The notes: a model not told the origin generated them from the letters alone. 35,649 nucleotides of DNA from JBMOUD01 sp049319665 (GCF_049319665.1 NZ_JBMOUD010000024.1:1-35649); one strand, 5' to 3'. Shown: positions 9,021 through 17,791, counted from the first letter of the stretch. Program-made: numbers and translations.

Positions 9021-9049
9021 AAAAATCGGAGCATTTTGCTCCGATTTTT
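9021..9049. terminator. bidirectional terminator between glk and ypdB
   Basis: AAAATCGGAGCA and TGCTCCGATTTT form a 12-bp stem with a 3-4 base loop. Runs of A on the left and T on the right allow use by both convergent genes. Confidence 0.9.
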
Positions 9050-9077
9050 CTTTCTAATATCCCGCTGCTTTTTCCGC

Positions 9078-9824
9078 TTACAGGCGCATCAGATTGCGGA
9101 ACTCCTTCACCTTGCTGCGGCTTACCGGCACTTCAAAATCTAAATCGCTTAAACGCAAAATGTAGGTGTTGTTGAACCAAGGTACGATTTCGCGAATTTT
9201 GGATAAATTGACGCAGTATGAACGATGACAGCGGAAAAAGTGTTCTTCTGGAAGGCGGGTGCAGAGCTCACTGATGTTCATCGGCATGGTAAATTCTTCA
9301 CGCCGGGTATACACCTTGGTCACTTTTTCATGCGCTGCTGCGTAATAGATATTATTGATATCCGTGACGATAATTCGTTCATCTTTGATGAGGTTGATGC
9401 TGTAGCTGTTGTGGCGTGCGTTATTATTGGCAGCGGGTGGTTGGTTTTGCAGCTGCTTATCGCGGATAAAATGAGCTTCCAGTTTTTGCAGCATCGTCAC
9501 AATACGTGACTCATGATATGGCTTAAGAATGTAGTCAAATGCTTCAATCTCAAAGGCAACCGCTGCGTGTTCTTTATAAGCAGTAATGAAAATGATGTAA
9601 GGCTTATGAGCGAATTTACTGATATTTTGTGCCAATAACACGCCATCGAGCGATGGGATGTTGATGTCTAAAAATATTGCATCAACTTGGTGATTTTGCA
9701 GATATTTGAGTACATCAAGCCCATCATCAAAACGGCCGACAATATCGAGTTTACTGTGGGTTTTGATCAGGTAGCTAAGCTCTTCTTGAGCCAGGAATTC
9801 ATCCTCAACAATAATCACTTTCAC
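9078..9824 (-). CDS. ypdB: LytTR-type response regulator YpdB (pyruvate-responsive)
   Basis: 248 residues: a receiver domain at about 1-120 with acidic Glu7-Asp8, phospho-acceptor Asp53 (FLDINIPSLDG) and Lys102, then a LytTR DNA-binding domain at about 145-245 (FFRCHRSYCVNLSKI). In E. coli YpdB (PyrR) is phosphorylated by YpdA in response to extracellular pyruvate and activates the pyruvate-uptake gene yhjX. The start is GTG at 9822-9824 with GGA 8-10 bases upstream; the next frame position gives the canonical MKVIIVEDE start. It lies 42 bases downstream of ypdA, so the two form an operon. E. coli ypdC, an AraC-type gene that follows, is absent here. No yhjX homologue is in this window. Confidence 0.93.
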   Translation of the reverse strand: MKVIIVEDEFLAQEELSYLIKTHSKLDIVGRFDDGLDVLKYLQNHQVDAIFLDINIPSLDGVLLAQNISKFAHKPYIIFITAYKEHAAVAFEIEAFDYILKPYHESRIVTMLQKLEAHFIRDKQLQNQPPAANNNARHNSYSINLIKDERIIVTDINNIYYAAAHEKVTKVYTRREEFTMPMNISELCTRLPEEHFFRCHRSYCVNLSKIREIVPWFNNTYILRLSDLDFEVPVSRSKVKEFRNLMRL

Positions 9825-9866
9825 AGGTGTATTCCCTTGGTACGATGGTACTGAAAAGGCTTAAAA

Positions 9867-11582
9867 TTAATACGCATCTTGGCGCTGGTTCAAGGCTGTT
9901 TGGCTCACAATCGGCCCAGCTTCTTGGGTGATCAAAAACGAGATTTCTGTTCCTGGGTTAAGGCGGGTGATCTGCAATCCTTCACCATAAAGTAATTTTA
10001 CTCGATGATGGACATTCAATAGCCCAATTCTATTACCCGGCATTTCGTTATTGGCAACCCTATCAATAATATCTTGATTAATGCCGTAACCCGTATCTTT
10101 TACCGAAATTTTAATTTGCTTACCCTGGCGCTTCACTGTGATGACCACAACACCTTTTCCACTTCGTGGAACAATGCCGTGCACAATGGCATTCTCGACG
10201 AGTGGCTGAATCAGCAGGCTAGGGATTTTTAGCGAGATATCATCATCTATATCGTAGATAACGGTCAGTTTGCTACCAAAGCGCGCCTGTTCGATAGCGA
10301 TATAATCCTGAACCTGATGTAGCTCTTTGCGCAGATCGATAAGCTCGTCGTTGAGTTCAAGGTTGTAGCGTAGATATCGGGAAAGATTGATGATCAGTTG
10401 CCGGGCAATATCCGGGTTAATGCGAATGGATGAGGAAATTGCATTCAGCGCATTAAACAGGAAATGGGGATTAATTTTGCTTTGCAGTGCCCGCATTTCG
10501 GCCTTATTCGCCATCTCACGTAGTTGCTCTGCGCGTGATACTTCCATCTGAGTCGAAATGATCTGCGACAGGCCTATCGCCATAATCTTCAAGGAATAAG
10601 TAATACGGTGCGCGTGGCAGTAGTAAATCTTCAGCGACCCAGTGACAACACCTTTCTCCCATAAAGGGATAATTATCATTGAGTGAATCTGCGGCGTTCT
10701 ATCGATTTCATCATTATTTTTAATGGTGATTTGACCTTGAGTAATGGTGATTCTCGTGGTTTCACTGATCTTCTCATGGCCAATATTGTACTGTTCAGCC
10801 CCTACGCCTACGTAAGCCAAAATGTTTTTGGTATCGGTAATTGCTACCGCATCAGCGTCAATATCTTCACGGATGATATCGCAGATAGTGGATAGCGAGG
10901 CTGCATTGATATTGCGGAAATAGGGGAGAGTTTTATTGGCGATATCTAACGCAAGCTTTGCCTGTCGAGCCGCAATCACTTCTTTCTCATCTTCAACGCT
11001 TTGTACTAACTGGATGATTAAACCAATAGAACTTGCGCCAATAATCAACGGCGCACTGATATGCATGACGATATCTAGCCCGAGCGAGAAAGGTTTCGAC
11101 ATCAGTAGAATCAATACCATCGTTAGCGTTTCACATAACATCCCGCCAATGATACCGACTTTCCACAGGTTTTTTTTCTTTACCCGCAAGTTGATGTAAC
11201 CAGAAAGAAAACCGGCGATCACACTGGTAATTAAGCAAGGAATCGACGTCACGCCGTGGATATCGATTAAGAATCTGTGGCCACCTGAAATAATGCCGGT
11301 AATGATCCCCACCCAGGGGCCAAAAAGTATCCCGCCAGACATTATGGCGATAGTCCGCACATTAATCAGCGATCCCTCGACCTGAATGCCGGACAGCGTA
11401 CCAAAAATGCCAAACAGAGAGAAAATAGCGGTAACGGCAACCAGTTCAAGTACCGTGTGATCGGCGCTGTCTTTTTGCAGCAGTTTGCGAAATACCCGCG
11501 AACGCGTCAGGAAAAACAGGCAGATAAGCATCAGGGCGGCGCGGTCAAATACCGCCAGTGTCATATCAAAAATATCGTGCAA
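9867..11582 (-). CDS. ypdA: sensor histidine kinase YpdA (LytS/BtsS type)
   Basis: Membrane sensor of the pyruvate-responsive YpdAB (PyrSR) system. Domains in order: about six membrane segments of the 5TM-LytS type in the first 200 residues, a GAF-like domain at about 215-345, the dimerisation/phospho-acceptor segment with INPHFLFNALNAISSSIR (His373), and an HATPase domain with PLVENAIVHG and a glycine-rich DTGYGIN box. I chose TTG at 11580-11582 because the protein then begins M-H-D-I-F like E. coli YpdA (MHEIF) and AGAGAG lies just upstream. A second TTG six codons earlier (11600) is possible. Length is then 571 residues against 565 in E. coli. Both genes of this operon thus seem to use rare start codons. 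Confidence 0.93.
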   Translation of the reverse strand: MHDIFDMTLAVFDRAALMLICLFFLTRSRVFRKLLQKDSADHTVLELVAVTAIFSLFGIFGTLSGIQVEGSLINVRTIAIMSGGILFGPWVGIITGIISGGHRFLIDIHGVTSIPCLITSVIAGFLSGYINLRVKKKNLWKVGIIGGMLCETLTMVLILLMSKPFSLGLDIVMHISAPLIIGASSIGLIIQLVQSVEDEKEVIAARQAKLALDIANKTLPYFRNINAASLSTICDIIREDIDADAVAITDTKNILAYVGVGAEQYNIGHEKISETTRITITQGQITIKNNDEIDRTPQIHSMIIIPLWEKGVVTGSLKIYYCHAHRITYSLKIMAIGLSQIISTQMEVSRAEQLREMANKAEMRALQSKINPHFLFNALNAISSSIRINPDIARQLIINLSRYLRYNLELNDELIDLRKELHQVQDYIAIEQARFGSKLTVIYDIDDDISLKIPSLLIQPLVENAIVHGIVPRSGKGVVVITVKRQGKQIKISVKDTGYGINQDIIDRVANNEMPGNRIGLLNVHHRVKLLYGEGLQITRLNPGTEISFLITQEAGPIVSQTALNQRQDAY

Positions 11583-12123
11583 GACGGACTCTCTGCGCAA
11601 AAACGCTACTGCGCGTAATGGATTCGGTGCTTAGTATAGATAAATGCCATTGGCAGCGCTATCCGCGATGGAGGCTTCTTGTTGTTTAGCGGAAAAATGT
11701 TGTGTTATTAAATTAATAAAAAGAGGAAGAGAACGGCAGGATATATCGACTGAAAAGGGTGTTGAAGTAAATGATAATGTGAGAATCTTATTTTATTTCA
11801 TCCTAGGTAATTAGCGTTGTTTTATGATGATGATTAACCAGTTTGAGGCATTTTTTTTATTTTTCATAAATATAAATAGGTATAAGTTTTGGTTCGGTAT
11901 ATAAACGGGGGGATGGTTTTACTTTTTATAATGACGTGTTGTTATCATTTAGGGGTTATCGTAGGGGAGGGCAGTTTTTTATTATGTTTGCTAGCCTGCG
12001 TAATTGAATGTTCATTTGATGATCTTTTGATGTAAATAACGGTTTGAATGCTATTTAGCGCGAAGTTATTCTCCGCGCTAAAGCTACACAGAAATAAGTA
12101 CAGGTCTTATTTCATGTTGGCAC
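11583..12123. other. AT-rich gap between ypdA and the lipoprotein gene
   Basis: About 540 bases without a supportable gene. The part next to ypdA must hold the ypdAB promoter. At 12054-12082 TTTAGCGCG pairs with CGCGCTAAA (9 bp, 11-base loop) about 40 bases past the lipoprotein stop codon. This hairpin lacks a T run, so it may be a processing or weak termination signal. Confidence 0.4.
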
Positions 12124-12555
12124 TTATTTTACGCTGGCAATAGTACCTTTGTAACCAGTAACGGTCACATGGATCTTTTTGAATACGCCATAGTCTTTAG
12201 TATTGATTTCGTAGCGAGGCGCAATAATCAAGTCAGCGCCAGAGGCTTTAACAGCATTGTAACTAGCAGCAGATTTTACAGAAGCTGTTGAATCAGCGAA
12301 AGATAATGCGCCACCGGTGCCGTAGTCTACGCCATCAACGTAATTATTACCTTCACCCCATTTGATGAAGCCCATTAATACGTTTGCCGTTGCTTGACCT
12401 TCAATTTTTTCACCAACAGTAATATTAGCTTTAACTGAAGATTCAACATTACCTACTAATGCAGAGGTAGGTTGACTGGTATTATAAGAAGAACAACCCG
12501 CCAGCAGAGTTAATACAGCAGCCATTGCAGAGATTTTTAATTTGTTTTTCATCAT
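12124..12555 (-). CDS. small unknown lipoprotein
   Basis: 143 residues with a lipoprotein signal: Met-Met-Lys-Asn-Lys-Leu-Lys, a hydrophobic core, and lipobox LLAGC, so the mature protein begins at the Cys near residue 21. The next residues are Ser-Ser-Tyr, not Asp, so sorting to the outer membrane is expected. The remainder is glycine/serine/alanine-rich in the middle (NYVDGVDYGTGGALSF) and ends in an alternating hydrophobic pattern (ADLIIAPRYEI ... KIHVTVTGYKGTI) that suggests a small beta-rich domain. I recall similar tails in TRL-type small lipoproteins but cannot confirm the family. The start could be either of two adjacent ATG codons. It stands alone between AT-rich gaps; function unknown. 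Confidence 0.75.
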   Translation of the reverse strand: MMKNKLKISAMAAVLTLLAGCSSYNTSQPTSALVGNVESSVKANITVGEKIEGQATANVLMGFIKWGEGNNYVDGVDYGTGGALSFADSTASVKSAASYNAVKASGADLIIAPRYEINTKDYGVFKKIHVTVTGYKGTIASVK

Positions 12556-12986
12556 TCATCCATAAGTGAAATATATAAATCAAGAGGGGGCGATAATAGG
12601 CATGAAATGATAATTTTTATTGATCCAAGTCAATTTAAAACCAGTAACTGATTATTTTAACCCAAATAAATATAACGATTGTGATTGTGAGTGCAAATAT
12701 TGAGATGTTTCTTGGTTGATTGTTTGAAATATACTTTTTTATTTTTGGTGTGATTGTTTTTTAAATATGATTTTTTCTAGCTAATAATGGTTAACTGTAA
12801 TAGGTAGTGTCTTTTTTTTTGTTTTTTATAATTTCTTATAGAAATAGTTTCGAGGTGTTTGGTATTTATTGGGAAGATCTTTCTAATATAGATTAATGAA
12901 AATCGAATATTTTAATAAAACATGAGATAAAAAAGGCCATCAAGAGATAGCCTTTAGCAACATCTCTGCGTCTACCACTTTTAGCG
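12556..12986. other. AT-rich gap upstream of the lipoprotein gene
   Basis: About 430 bases with long T and A tracts and no gene that I can support. It holds the upstream region of the lipoprotein gene and, at the far end, the terminator of the DUF1479 gene. Confidence 0.4.
12929..12955 (-). terminator. terminator of the DUF1479 gene
   Basis: On the minus strand AAAGGC and GCCTTT form a short stem followed by a run of six T, about 30 bases after the stop codon. Confidence 0.6.
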
Positions 12987-14231
12987 CTATCCCTGTTGCA
13001 TCTGCTTTTTGCCCTGTGGGTTGAGTATTTTTTCATCGGCTCTATCAATGAAATCTACTTCAAAATCATCGGCAGCAAAATCGGGGGGTGATTTTCCTGC
13101 GACAAAGCTGGCCCATTGCTGCGGTAGATAAGCGGCATTTTTCTCACACCAAGGTGCGGCGGCAATGTACATCACATTGCTATCAAACTCGCCCAGATGT
13201 TCATTTTCTACACTATGGATCACATCACAATGCCAGAATACAGTATCACCAGGCTGCAAATTAGGGATGGGGGAAAGCCCTTTAAATAATAGGGGATGCC
13301 ATTTTTCAGAAACAGATAACGCTCTTCCCGGGGCGGCATCGCATAATGAATCCTCTGGTACATCGTCTTGCAACGCGCGCAGCAAAAGATAAGCCATCAC
13401 ATTGGCAATCGGCAGGACGTTTAATGTACCTGCGTGCTGGCGCTGTGGGGTGAGTGCCGTCCAACCTTGAAAAGTACGAAACATCGAACATACTGCCGGT
13501 GATGCAAATTCTCTGACATCTGTACGTCCTTCTGCGGCGAATGGATCGTATTTTTGCCATTCGCCAGAGAACACATGGCGGTAAACATGGCGGAAATTCT
13601 CATCCAACCAGCGTTCAAGCGAGCCGCCATCTACGTGTGGTGATAGTCCTAATGAGCTGGAATTAGGGGGACGACGGCGGGTGCGATCGGCATAAGTGGC
13701 GATTCGGTTAGCATCAAAATGCTGAATACCGTTACTGGTCGATGTCCATAGCTGGTTGAGGAAGCACTGCACTGCTCGCATCCTTTGGTCCTGACGCGCT
13801 TCGATCTGCGGTTTTGACCAATAAATCCCATAAATTTGTGGTTTGCTGGCGGCCAGCGTGCCGAAGTAGTTATCTTCTGCGGCATGTTTTAAGCGTTCAA
13901 TGAAGTTGTTTTTCTCTAAATAATCACCAATAGCCAAATTCCATCTTTCGGCTTTTTCTTCTGGGAAAACACCGAGGATTGCGCAAGCGCCACGCTGTTT
14001 AATTAATGCCTTATCACTTTCGCTCACGCGTTGGGCAATGATGTCATCGGCGTGTAACTGCGGAATTGGGTTCTCACCCCTTGCAAGGGTTTCTTGAATA
14101 ACGGTAATTTGTCGGTGGATATCGGCTTCAACTTGTTGGAAAACCTGCTTGTAATTAGGCAGCGCCTGACGAAGTTGTTTTTTTATGTCGATAATGGCCT
14201 GAGGAATATTATCTATTTTCAATGATGACAT
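12987..14231 (-). CDS. DUF1479 family protein, YbiU-like (probable Fe(II)/2-oxoglutarate dioxygenase fold)
   Basis: 414 residues from the ATG at 14231, against about 421 in E. coli YbiU, with colinear similarity throughout. Conserved stretches include GACAILGVFP, DNYFGTLAASKPQIY, the HVDGGSLERW segment and WHCDVIHSVE near the end. The H-x-D in HVDGG and the later His of WHCDVIH are the expected facial triad of a non-heme iron oxygenase; that reading is inference from the fold, as the family has no settled substrate that I know of. A longer frame starts 21 codons upstream at 14294, but the shorter start has a GAGAG site and matches the family N-terminus. The gene is single, in the stretch between ypdA and alaC that is not part of the E. 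coli order. Confidence 0.85.
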   Translation of the reverse strand: MSSLKIDNIPQAIIDIKKQLRQALPNYKQVFQQVEADIHRQITVIQETLARGENPIPQLHADDIIAQRVSESDKALIKQRGACAILGVFPEEKAERWNLAIGDYLEKNNFIERLKHAAEDNYFGTLAASKPQIYGIYWSKPQIEARQDQRMRAVQCFLNQLWTSTSNGIQHFDANRIATYADRTRRRPPNSSSLGLSPHVDGGSLERWLDENFRHVYRHVFSGEWQKYDPFAAEGRTDVREFASPAVCSMFRTFQGWTALTPQRQHAGTLNVLPIANVMAYLLLRALQDDVPEDSLCDAAPGRALSVSEKWHPLLFKGLSPIPNLQPGDTVFWHCDVIHSVENEHLGEFDSNVMYIAAAPWCEKNAAYLPQQWASFVAGKSPPDFAADDFEVDFIDRADEKILNPQGKKQMQQG

Positions 14232-14425
14232 CGTCGATTCTCTCGTCAATTGTAGGGGGAGGAGGCAAAGACTTGTTGATATCGTTATTAACATTTTAAT
14301 TACAATTATGCGGGGTAAAGAGGAAATAAAAAGGGCTAAAATTGCGGCAAAATTTCCTCTTAATACGTGTGATTATTGTATTAATAAAAAGCAGGCTTTT
14401 AATCGAAAAGTAGAGAGATAAGCTG

Positions 14426-14956
14426 ATGATTTCATTGACTACGGCAAGGCTGAATATGCAGTCAATACAGGAGCAGGATTGGCCATTATTTCTATCGCTG
14501 TATCAATCTCCTGCCGTCATGCGTTTTATCGGTGAACTCGATACGCCAGAGCAAATCCGCTGTCGTTTCGAACAACGTTTAGGGGAGTGGAATAAGTATG
14601 CTGATTTTTGGCTATCGTTGGTCATCCGTGAACAGAGCACCGGCGTAGCGGTCGGACTAACGGGATTTTTCCCTGCATGGCAGACTTATAAACAGGCTGA
14701 AGTCGGTTTTATTCTGCATCCTGAGTTTCATGGAAAAGGCTACGCTACAGAATCATTACGTGAAGTCATGAATTTTGCTTTTAAGATCTGTGGCTTTCAT
14801 CGCCTGCAAGCTAATGTATTAGAAGGAAATATGTCCTCGCGCCGAGTGCTGGAAAAATCCGGATTCCAGCTGGAGGGTTGCCTGCGAGAGAGCTATTGCA
14901 TCGGAGGGAAATGGCATAATGATTGGTTATTAGGGTGCCTTGCCAAAGATATCTAA
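14426..14956 (+). CDS. GNAT-family N-acetyltransferase (RimJ/RimL type)
   Basis: 176-residue acetyl-CoA-dependent acetyltransferase of the RimJ/RimL-like group. Features seen: LTTARLNMQSI at the N-terminus (the usual beta-1), the acetyl-CoA loop HGKGYATESLREVMNFAF at about residues 99-116, and the final block LEGNMSSRRVLEKSGFQLEG. Members of this group acetylate protein N-termini, aminoglycosides, amino acids or polyamines, and the sequence does not decide between them. It lies alone, reading toward alaC with a 168-base gap, and an AGAGAGATAAG site precedes the ATG. Confidence 0.88.
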   Translation: MISLTTARLNMQSIQEQDWPLFLSLYQSPAVMRFIGELDTPEQIRCRFEQRLGEWNKYADFWLSLVIREQSTGVAVGLTGFFPAWQTYKQAEVGFILHPEFHGKGYATESLREVMNFAFKICGFHRLQANVLEGNMSSRRVLEKSGFQLEGCLRESYCIGGKWHNDWLLGCLAKDI

Positions 14957-15044
14957 GCCCAAGAATTAGTCGATAACTTACCGGTAAGGCGATAAAAGTC
15001 AGGCGATAAAAATTTTGTTTGGGCATCTCGACAGCTTTCTCGCA

Positions 15045-15124
15045 CTAGGATATGTTGAAAGCCGACCACAATGTGGTCAGCGTCGCTCGGATGGTCCGGG
15101 CGCTAACGTACACTCGAGGTTTTC
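15045..15124 (+). promoter_or_regulatory. structured leader before alaC
   Basis: The 80 bases before the alaC start contain GACCAC-AAT-GTGGTC (15064-15078), then CGGA-TGG-TCCG enclosed by AGCG and CGCT. The region is much more G/C-rich than other gaps in the window. I do not recognise a named riboswitch or attenuator. Confidence 0.35.
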
Positions 15125-16351
15125 ATGGCTGATTCAACTCCAAAGCGCCGCTTTTCGCGTATCGATCGTTTACCCCCTTATGTTTTTAACATTACTGCTG
15201 AATTGAAAATGGCTGCGCGACGTCGCGGCGAAGACATTATTGATTTCAGTATGGGTAATCCTGATGGCCCGACGCCACCGCACATTGTAGAAAAAATGGT
15301 CACCGTCGCCCAGCGAGAAGATACACATGGCTATTCGACGTCTCGCGGTATTCCCCGCCTGCGCCGTGCAATTTCAAAGTGGTACGCCGATCGTTATCAG
15401 GTTGATATTGATCCAGAAAGCGAAGCAATCGTCACCATTGGATCCAAAGAAGGACTGGCCCATTTGATGCTGGCGACTTTAGATCATGGCGACACCGTGT
15501 TGGTACCAAACCCGAGTTATCCGATCCATATTTATGGTGCGGTGATTGCAGGAGCGCAGGTGCGCTCGGTGCCATTAACCGATGGCGTTGATTTCTTCAA
15601 CGAACTTGAACGCGCTATCCGTGAAACCATTCCACGGCCTAAGATGATGATCTTAGGTTTCCCGTCCAATCCAACGGCACAATGTGTTGAATTAGATTTC
15701 TTTGAACGCGTAGTAGCGCTAGCCAAACAATATGAAGTGCTGGTTATTCACGACTTGGCCTACGCGGATATTGTTTACGATGGTTGGAAAGCGCCATCGA
15801 TCATGCAAGTTCCCGGCGCGAAAGATATTGCGGTTGAATTCTTCACCTTATCTAAAAGTTACAATATGGCCGGCTGGCGTATTGGCTTTATGGTGGGCAA
15901 TCCAGAATTAGTCAGTGCCTTGGCGCGAATCAAAAGCTATCACGACTACGGAACCTTCACACCATTGCAGGTAGCGGCAATTGCTGCCTTGGAAGGCGAT
16001 CAACAGTGCGTGAAAGATATCGCTGAACAATATCGCCAGCGCCGTAATGTATTGGTGCGCGGATTACATGAAGCCGGTTGGATGGTCGATAATCCGAAAG
16101 CATCTATGTATGTCTGGGCCAAAATTCCTCCAGCTTATGCACATTTAGGCTCGTTAGAATTTGCCAAGCGTTTGCTGGCCGAAGCCAAAGTCTGCGTATC
16201 ACCAGGAATTGGTTTTGGTGACTACGGAGATACGCATGTTCGCTTTGCGTTGATTGAAAACCAAGACCGTATTCGCCAGGCAGTGCGCGGGATTAAAGCG
16301 ATGTTCCGCGCTGATGGGTTATTACCGACCAAGAAAACGACGGGTGAATAA
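15125..16351 (+). CDS. alaC: glutamate-pyruvate aminotransferase AlaC
   Basis: PLP-dependent class I/II aminotransferase that converts pyruvate and glutamate to alanine and 2-oxoglutarate. The 408 residues compare with 412 in E. coli AlaC (YfdZ). The PLP lysine is Lys244 in TLSKSYNMAGWRIGF, with Asp210 and Tyr213 (HDLAYADI) contacting the ring and SNPTAQ at 181-186 as the usual NPT-type motif. In E. coli alaC lies next to ypdA; here three other genes intervene. The nearby pyruvate sensor YpdAB is a sensible metabolic neighbour. It ends in a strong terminator. Confidence 0.96.
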   Translation: MADSTPKRRFSRIDRLPPYVFNITAELKMAARRRGEDIIDFSMGNPDGPTPPHIVEKMVTVAQREDTHGYSTSRGIPRLRRAISKWYADRYQVDIDPESEAIVTIGSKEGLAHLMLATLDHGDTVLVPNPSYPIHIYGAVIAGAQVRSVPLTDGVDFFNELERAIRETIPRPKMMILGFPSNPTAQCVELDFFERVVALAKQYEVLVIHDLAYADIVYDGWKAPSIMQVPGAKDIAVEFFTLSKSYNMAGWRIGFMVGNPELVSALARIKSYHDYGTFTPLQVAAIAALEGDQQCVKDIAEQYRQRRNVLVRGLHEAGWMVDNPKASMYVWAKIPPAYAHLGSLEFAKRLLAEAKVCVSPGIGFGDYGDTHVRFALIENQDRIRQAVRGIKAMFRADGLLPTKKTTGE

Positions 16352-16405
16352 ATCGGCATGAGATGATTTATCATCCAGATCTGACATCAAAATATTAAAA
16401 ACTCG

Positions 16406-16432
16406 CCGGGCAGCAATAAGCCCGGTTTTTTT
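16406..16432 (+). terminator. alaC terminator
   Basis: CCGGGC (16406-16411) pairs with GCCCGG (16420-16425) across an 8-base loop, followed by seven T. Confidence 0.92.
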
Positions 16433-16521
16433 ATTCAAAAATTTCAGTATTTTGACTTTTTATTTTATTTAATGTGTAAAAACTCTCGGCGAATTACCAG
16501 CTAACTCTCTATAATTCCTTC

Positions 16522-16682
16522 TATACCCACCATGCTTCAAGATGAAAGGTATGTTGCTAGTGGAACGTTGCCCAAGATGGTCATTGCCCAAAATGCCAAG
16601 TGCCATGTTTTTGAAATTTTCGAACTATTTTGGGCGATTTTGGGCTGAAATTTTTTAAACTAGAAAGCCGCATTCGGGTATG
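16522..16682. repeat. palindromic intergenic repeat, MITE-like
   Basis: The segment starts TATACCC and ends GGGTATG, and ATGC follows or precedes these ends at similar spacing. Inside are nested inverted repeats: 16583-16594 pairs with 16627-16638 (12 bp with one G-T), and 16570-16578 pairs with 16637-16645. As a result GCCCAA and TTGGGC each occur twice. Small repeats with TATACCC ends are common in Yersinia and relatives; this looks like a diverged one. The rest of 16352-16740 is the iolR upstream region, with TGAAATTTT at 16612 and 16646. Confidence 0.5.
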
Positions 16683-16740
16683 ACAGGAGACATCACTCGC
16701 GTCGTAGCCTCTCTCTTTACTCAGAGTAAGAATAATTATT

Positions 16741-17589
16741 ATGGATAATCCTTCTCAGCTTTCCGTACTGCAAGATGACATTCGCACCCGTTATGATTCA
16801 TTAAGCAAACGTCTAAAACAGGTCGCGCGCTACATCTTGGATAATGGCAATAGCATCCCGTTTGAAACTATTGCTTCTATTGCAGACAAGGCTAGCGTTC
16901 CGCCTTCGACGCTGATTCGCTTTGCCAATAATTTTGGCTTTGACGGCTTCAATGAGATGAAACAGGTATTCCGTCAGCATTTGATGGAAGGAACGGTTAA
17001 CTACAACGAGCGTGCAAGTCTTTACCGCCAAACGGCAGGGGAGGAAACCGCAAAGCCAGAAACGCCTTCTGAGATTTTAAAAGTGTTCAGCATGGTCAAC
17101 GAACAGGCCTTACAGCAACTGACCGCACAAATTAAAGCGGAAGATCTAGAACAAGCGGTGAAACTACTCGATGAGGCTGACAATATTTATGTCATTGGTT
17201 TCAGACGATCTTTCAGCATCGCTGCTTATCTGACCTATGCTTTCCGCCATCTCGAACGCCGCGCATTTCTTATCGATGGCCTGGGTGGCATGTTTACTGA
17301 ACAGCTAAATATGGTGCGACCAAATGATGTAGTGGTCTCTATCAGTTATTCGCCATACGCGCAGGAAGTGGTGGATTTAGTCTCTCTCGGTGCATCGCAA
17401 GGGGCCAAACAAATCGCTATTACCGACAGTTTAGTGAGCCCTTTAGCGGCCTTCAGCGATACTTGTTTTATTGTCCGTGAAGCACAGGTTGACGGATTCC
17501 GTTCGCAAATTGCCTCAATGTGTTTGGCACAAACGTTGATGATGTCATTAGCCGTTCGCAACGTGAAGAAATTAACCACTAAGCATTAA
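16741..17589 (+). CDS. iolR: RpiR-family regulator, probable inositol repressor IolR
   Basis: 282 residues: an RpiR-type helix-turn-helix domain at about 10-85 (FETIASIADKASVPPSTLIRFANNFGFDGFNEMKQ) and a SIS sugar-isomerase-fold sensor domain at about 125-260 (NIYVIGFRRSFSIAAYLTYAFRH). Proteobacterial inositol repressors belong to this family and sense an inositol-degradation intermediate, and the gene sits beside iolB/iolA, so I call it IolR by context. It is convergent with the iolAB operon. The start ATG has only a weak ribosome binding site. The repeated TGAAATTTT in its own upstream region could allow self-control, which is inference. Confidence 0.85.
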   Translation: MDNPSQLSVLQDDIRTRYDSLSKRLKQVARYILDNGNSIPFETIASIADKASVPPSTLIRFANNFGFDGFNEMKQVFRQHLMEGTVNYNERASLYRQTAGEETAKPETPSEILKVFSMVNEQALQQLTAQIKAEDLEQAVKLLDEADNIYVIGFRRSFSIAAYLTYAFRHLERRAFLIDGLGGMFTEQLNMVRPNDVVVSISYSPYAQEVVDLVSLGASQGAKQIAITDSLVSPLAAFSDTCFIVREAQVDGFRSQIASMCLAQTLMMSLAVRNVKKLTTKH

Positions 17590-17601
17590 CGGCTGAATTT
17601 T

Positions 17602-17791
17602 CCCCGCGGGGGTGAGATGTCAGTGAATAGCGTTTTTTAAATCGACCATCCGTGGCCGATTACTCCTGGCCTGCGCTGTAGCCGTTCGCTTGGCCGATAA
17701 AATGCGCTATTGAAGGTCAACTGATAGTCCAAAGGACTAAAGAGCAACAGATTTAAGGTCAATGACCAGAGCAAAGGGTTAAATCTGTTGC
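17602..17791. other. highly structured convergent gap between iolR and iolB
   Basis: The 217-base gap holds a series of inverted repeats: CCCCGCGGGG (17602-17611); AATAGCG (17626-17632) with CGCTATT (17705-17711); TAGTCC-AAA-GGACTA (17725-17739); and a perfect 13-bp stem, 17744-17756 with 17779-17791, enclosing GGTC-AAT-GACC. The last stem is followed by a T-rich stretch and could act as an unusual terminator for both genes. No reading frame of note. Confidence 0.5.

Noticed and set aside
14232..14294. Longer start for the DUF1479 protein
   Set aside because: The extra 21 residues are hydrophobic and not part of the family; the inner ATG has a GAGAG site and the expected length.
17663..17698. 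Repeated TGGCCGAT as a CRISPR or iteron-like array
   Set aside because: Only two copies, irregular spacing, and no associated cas or replication gene.
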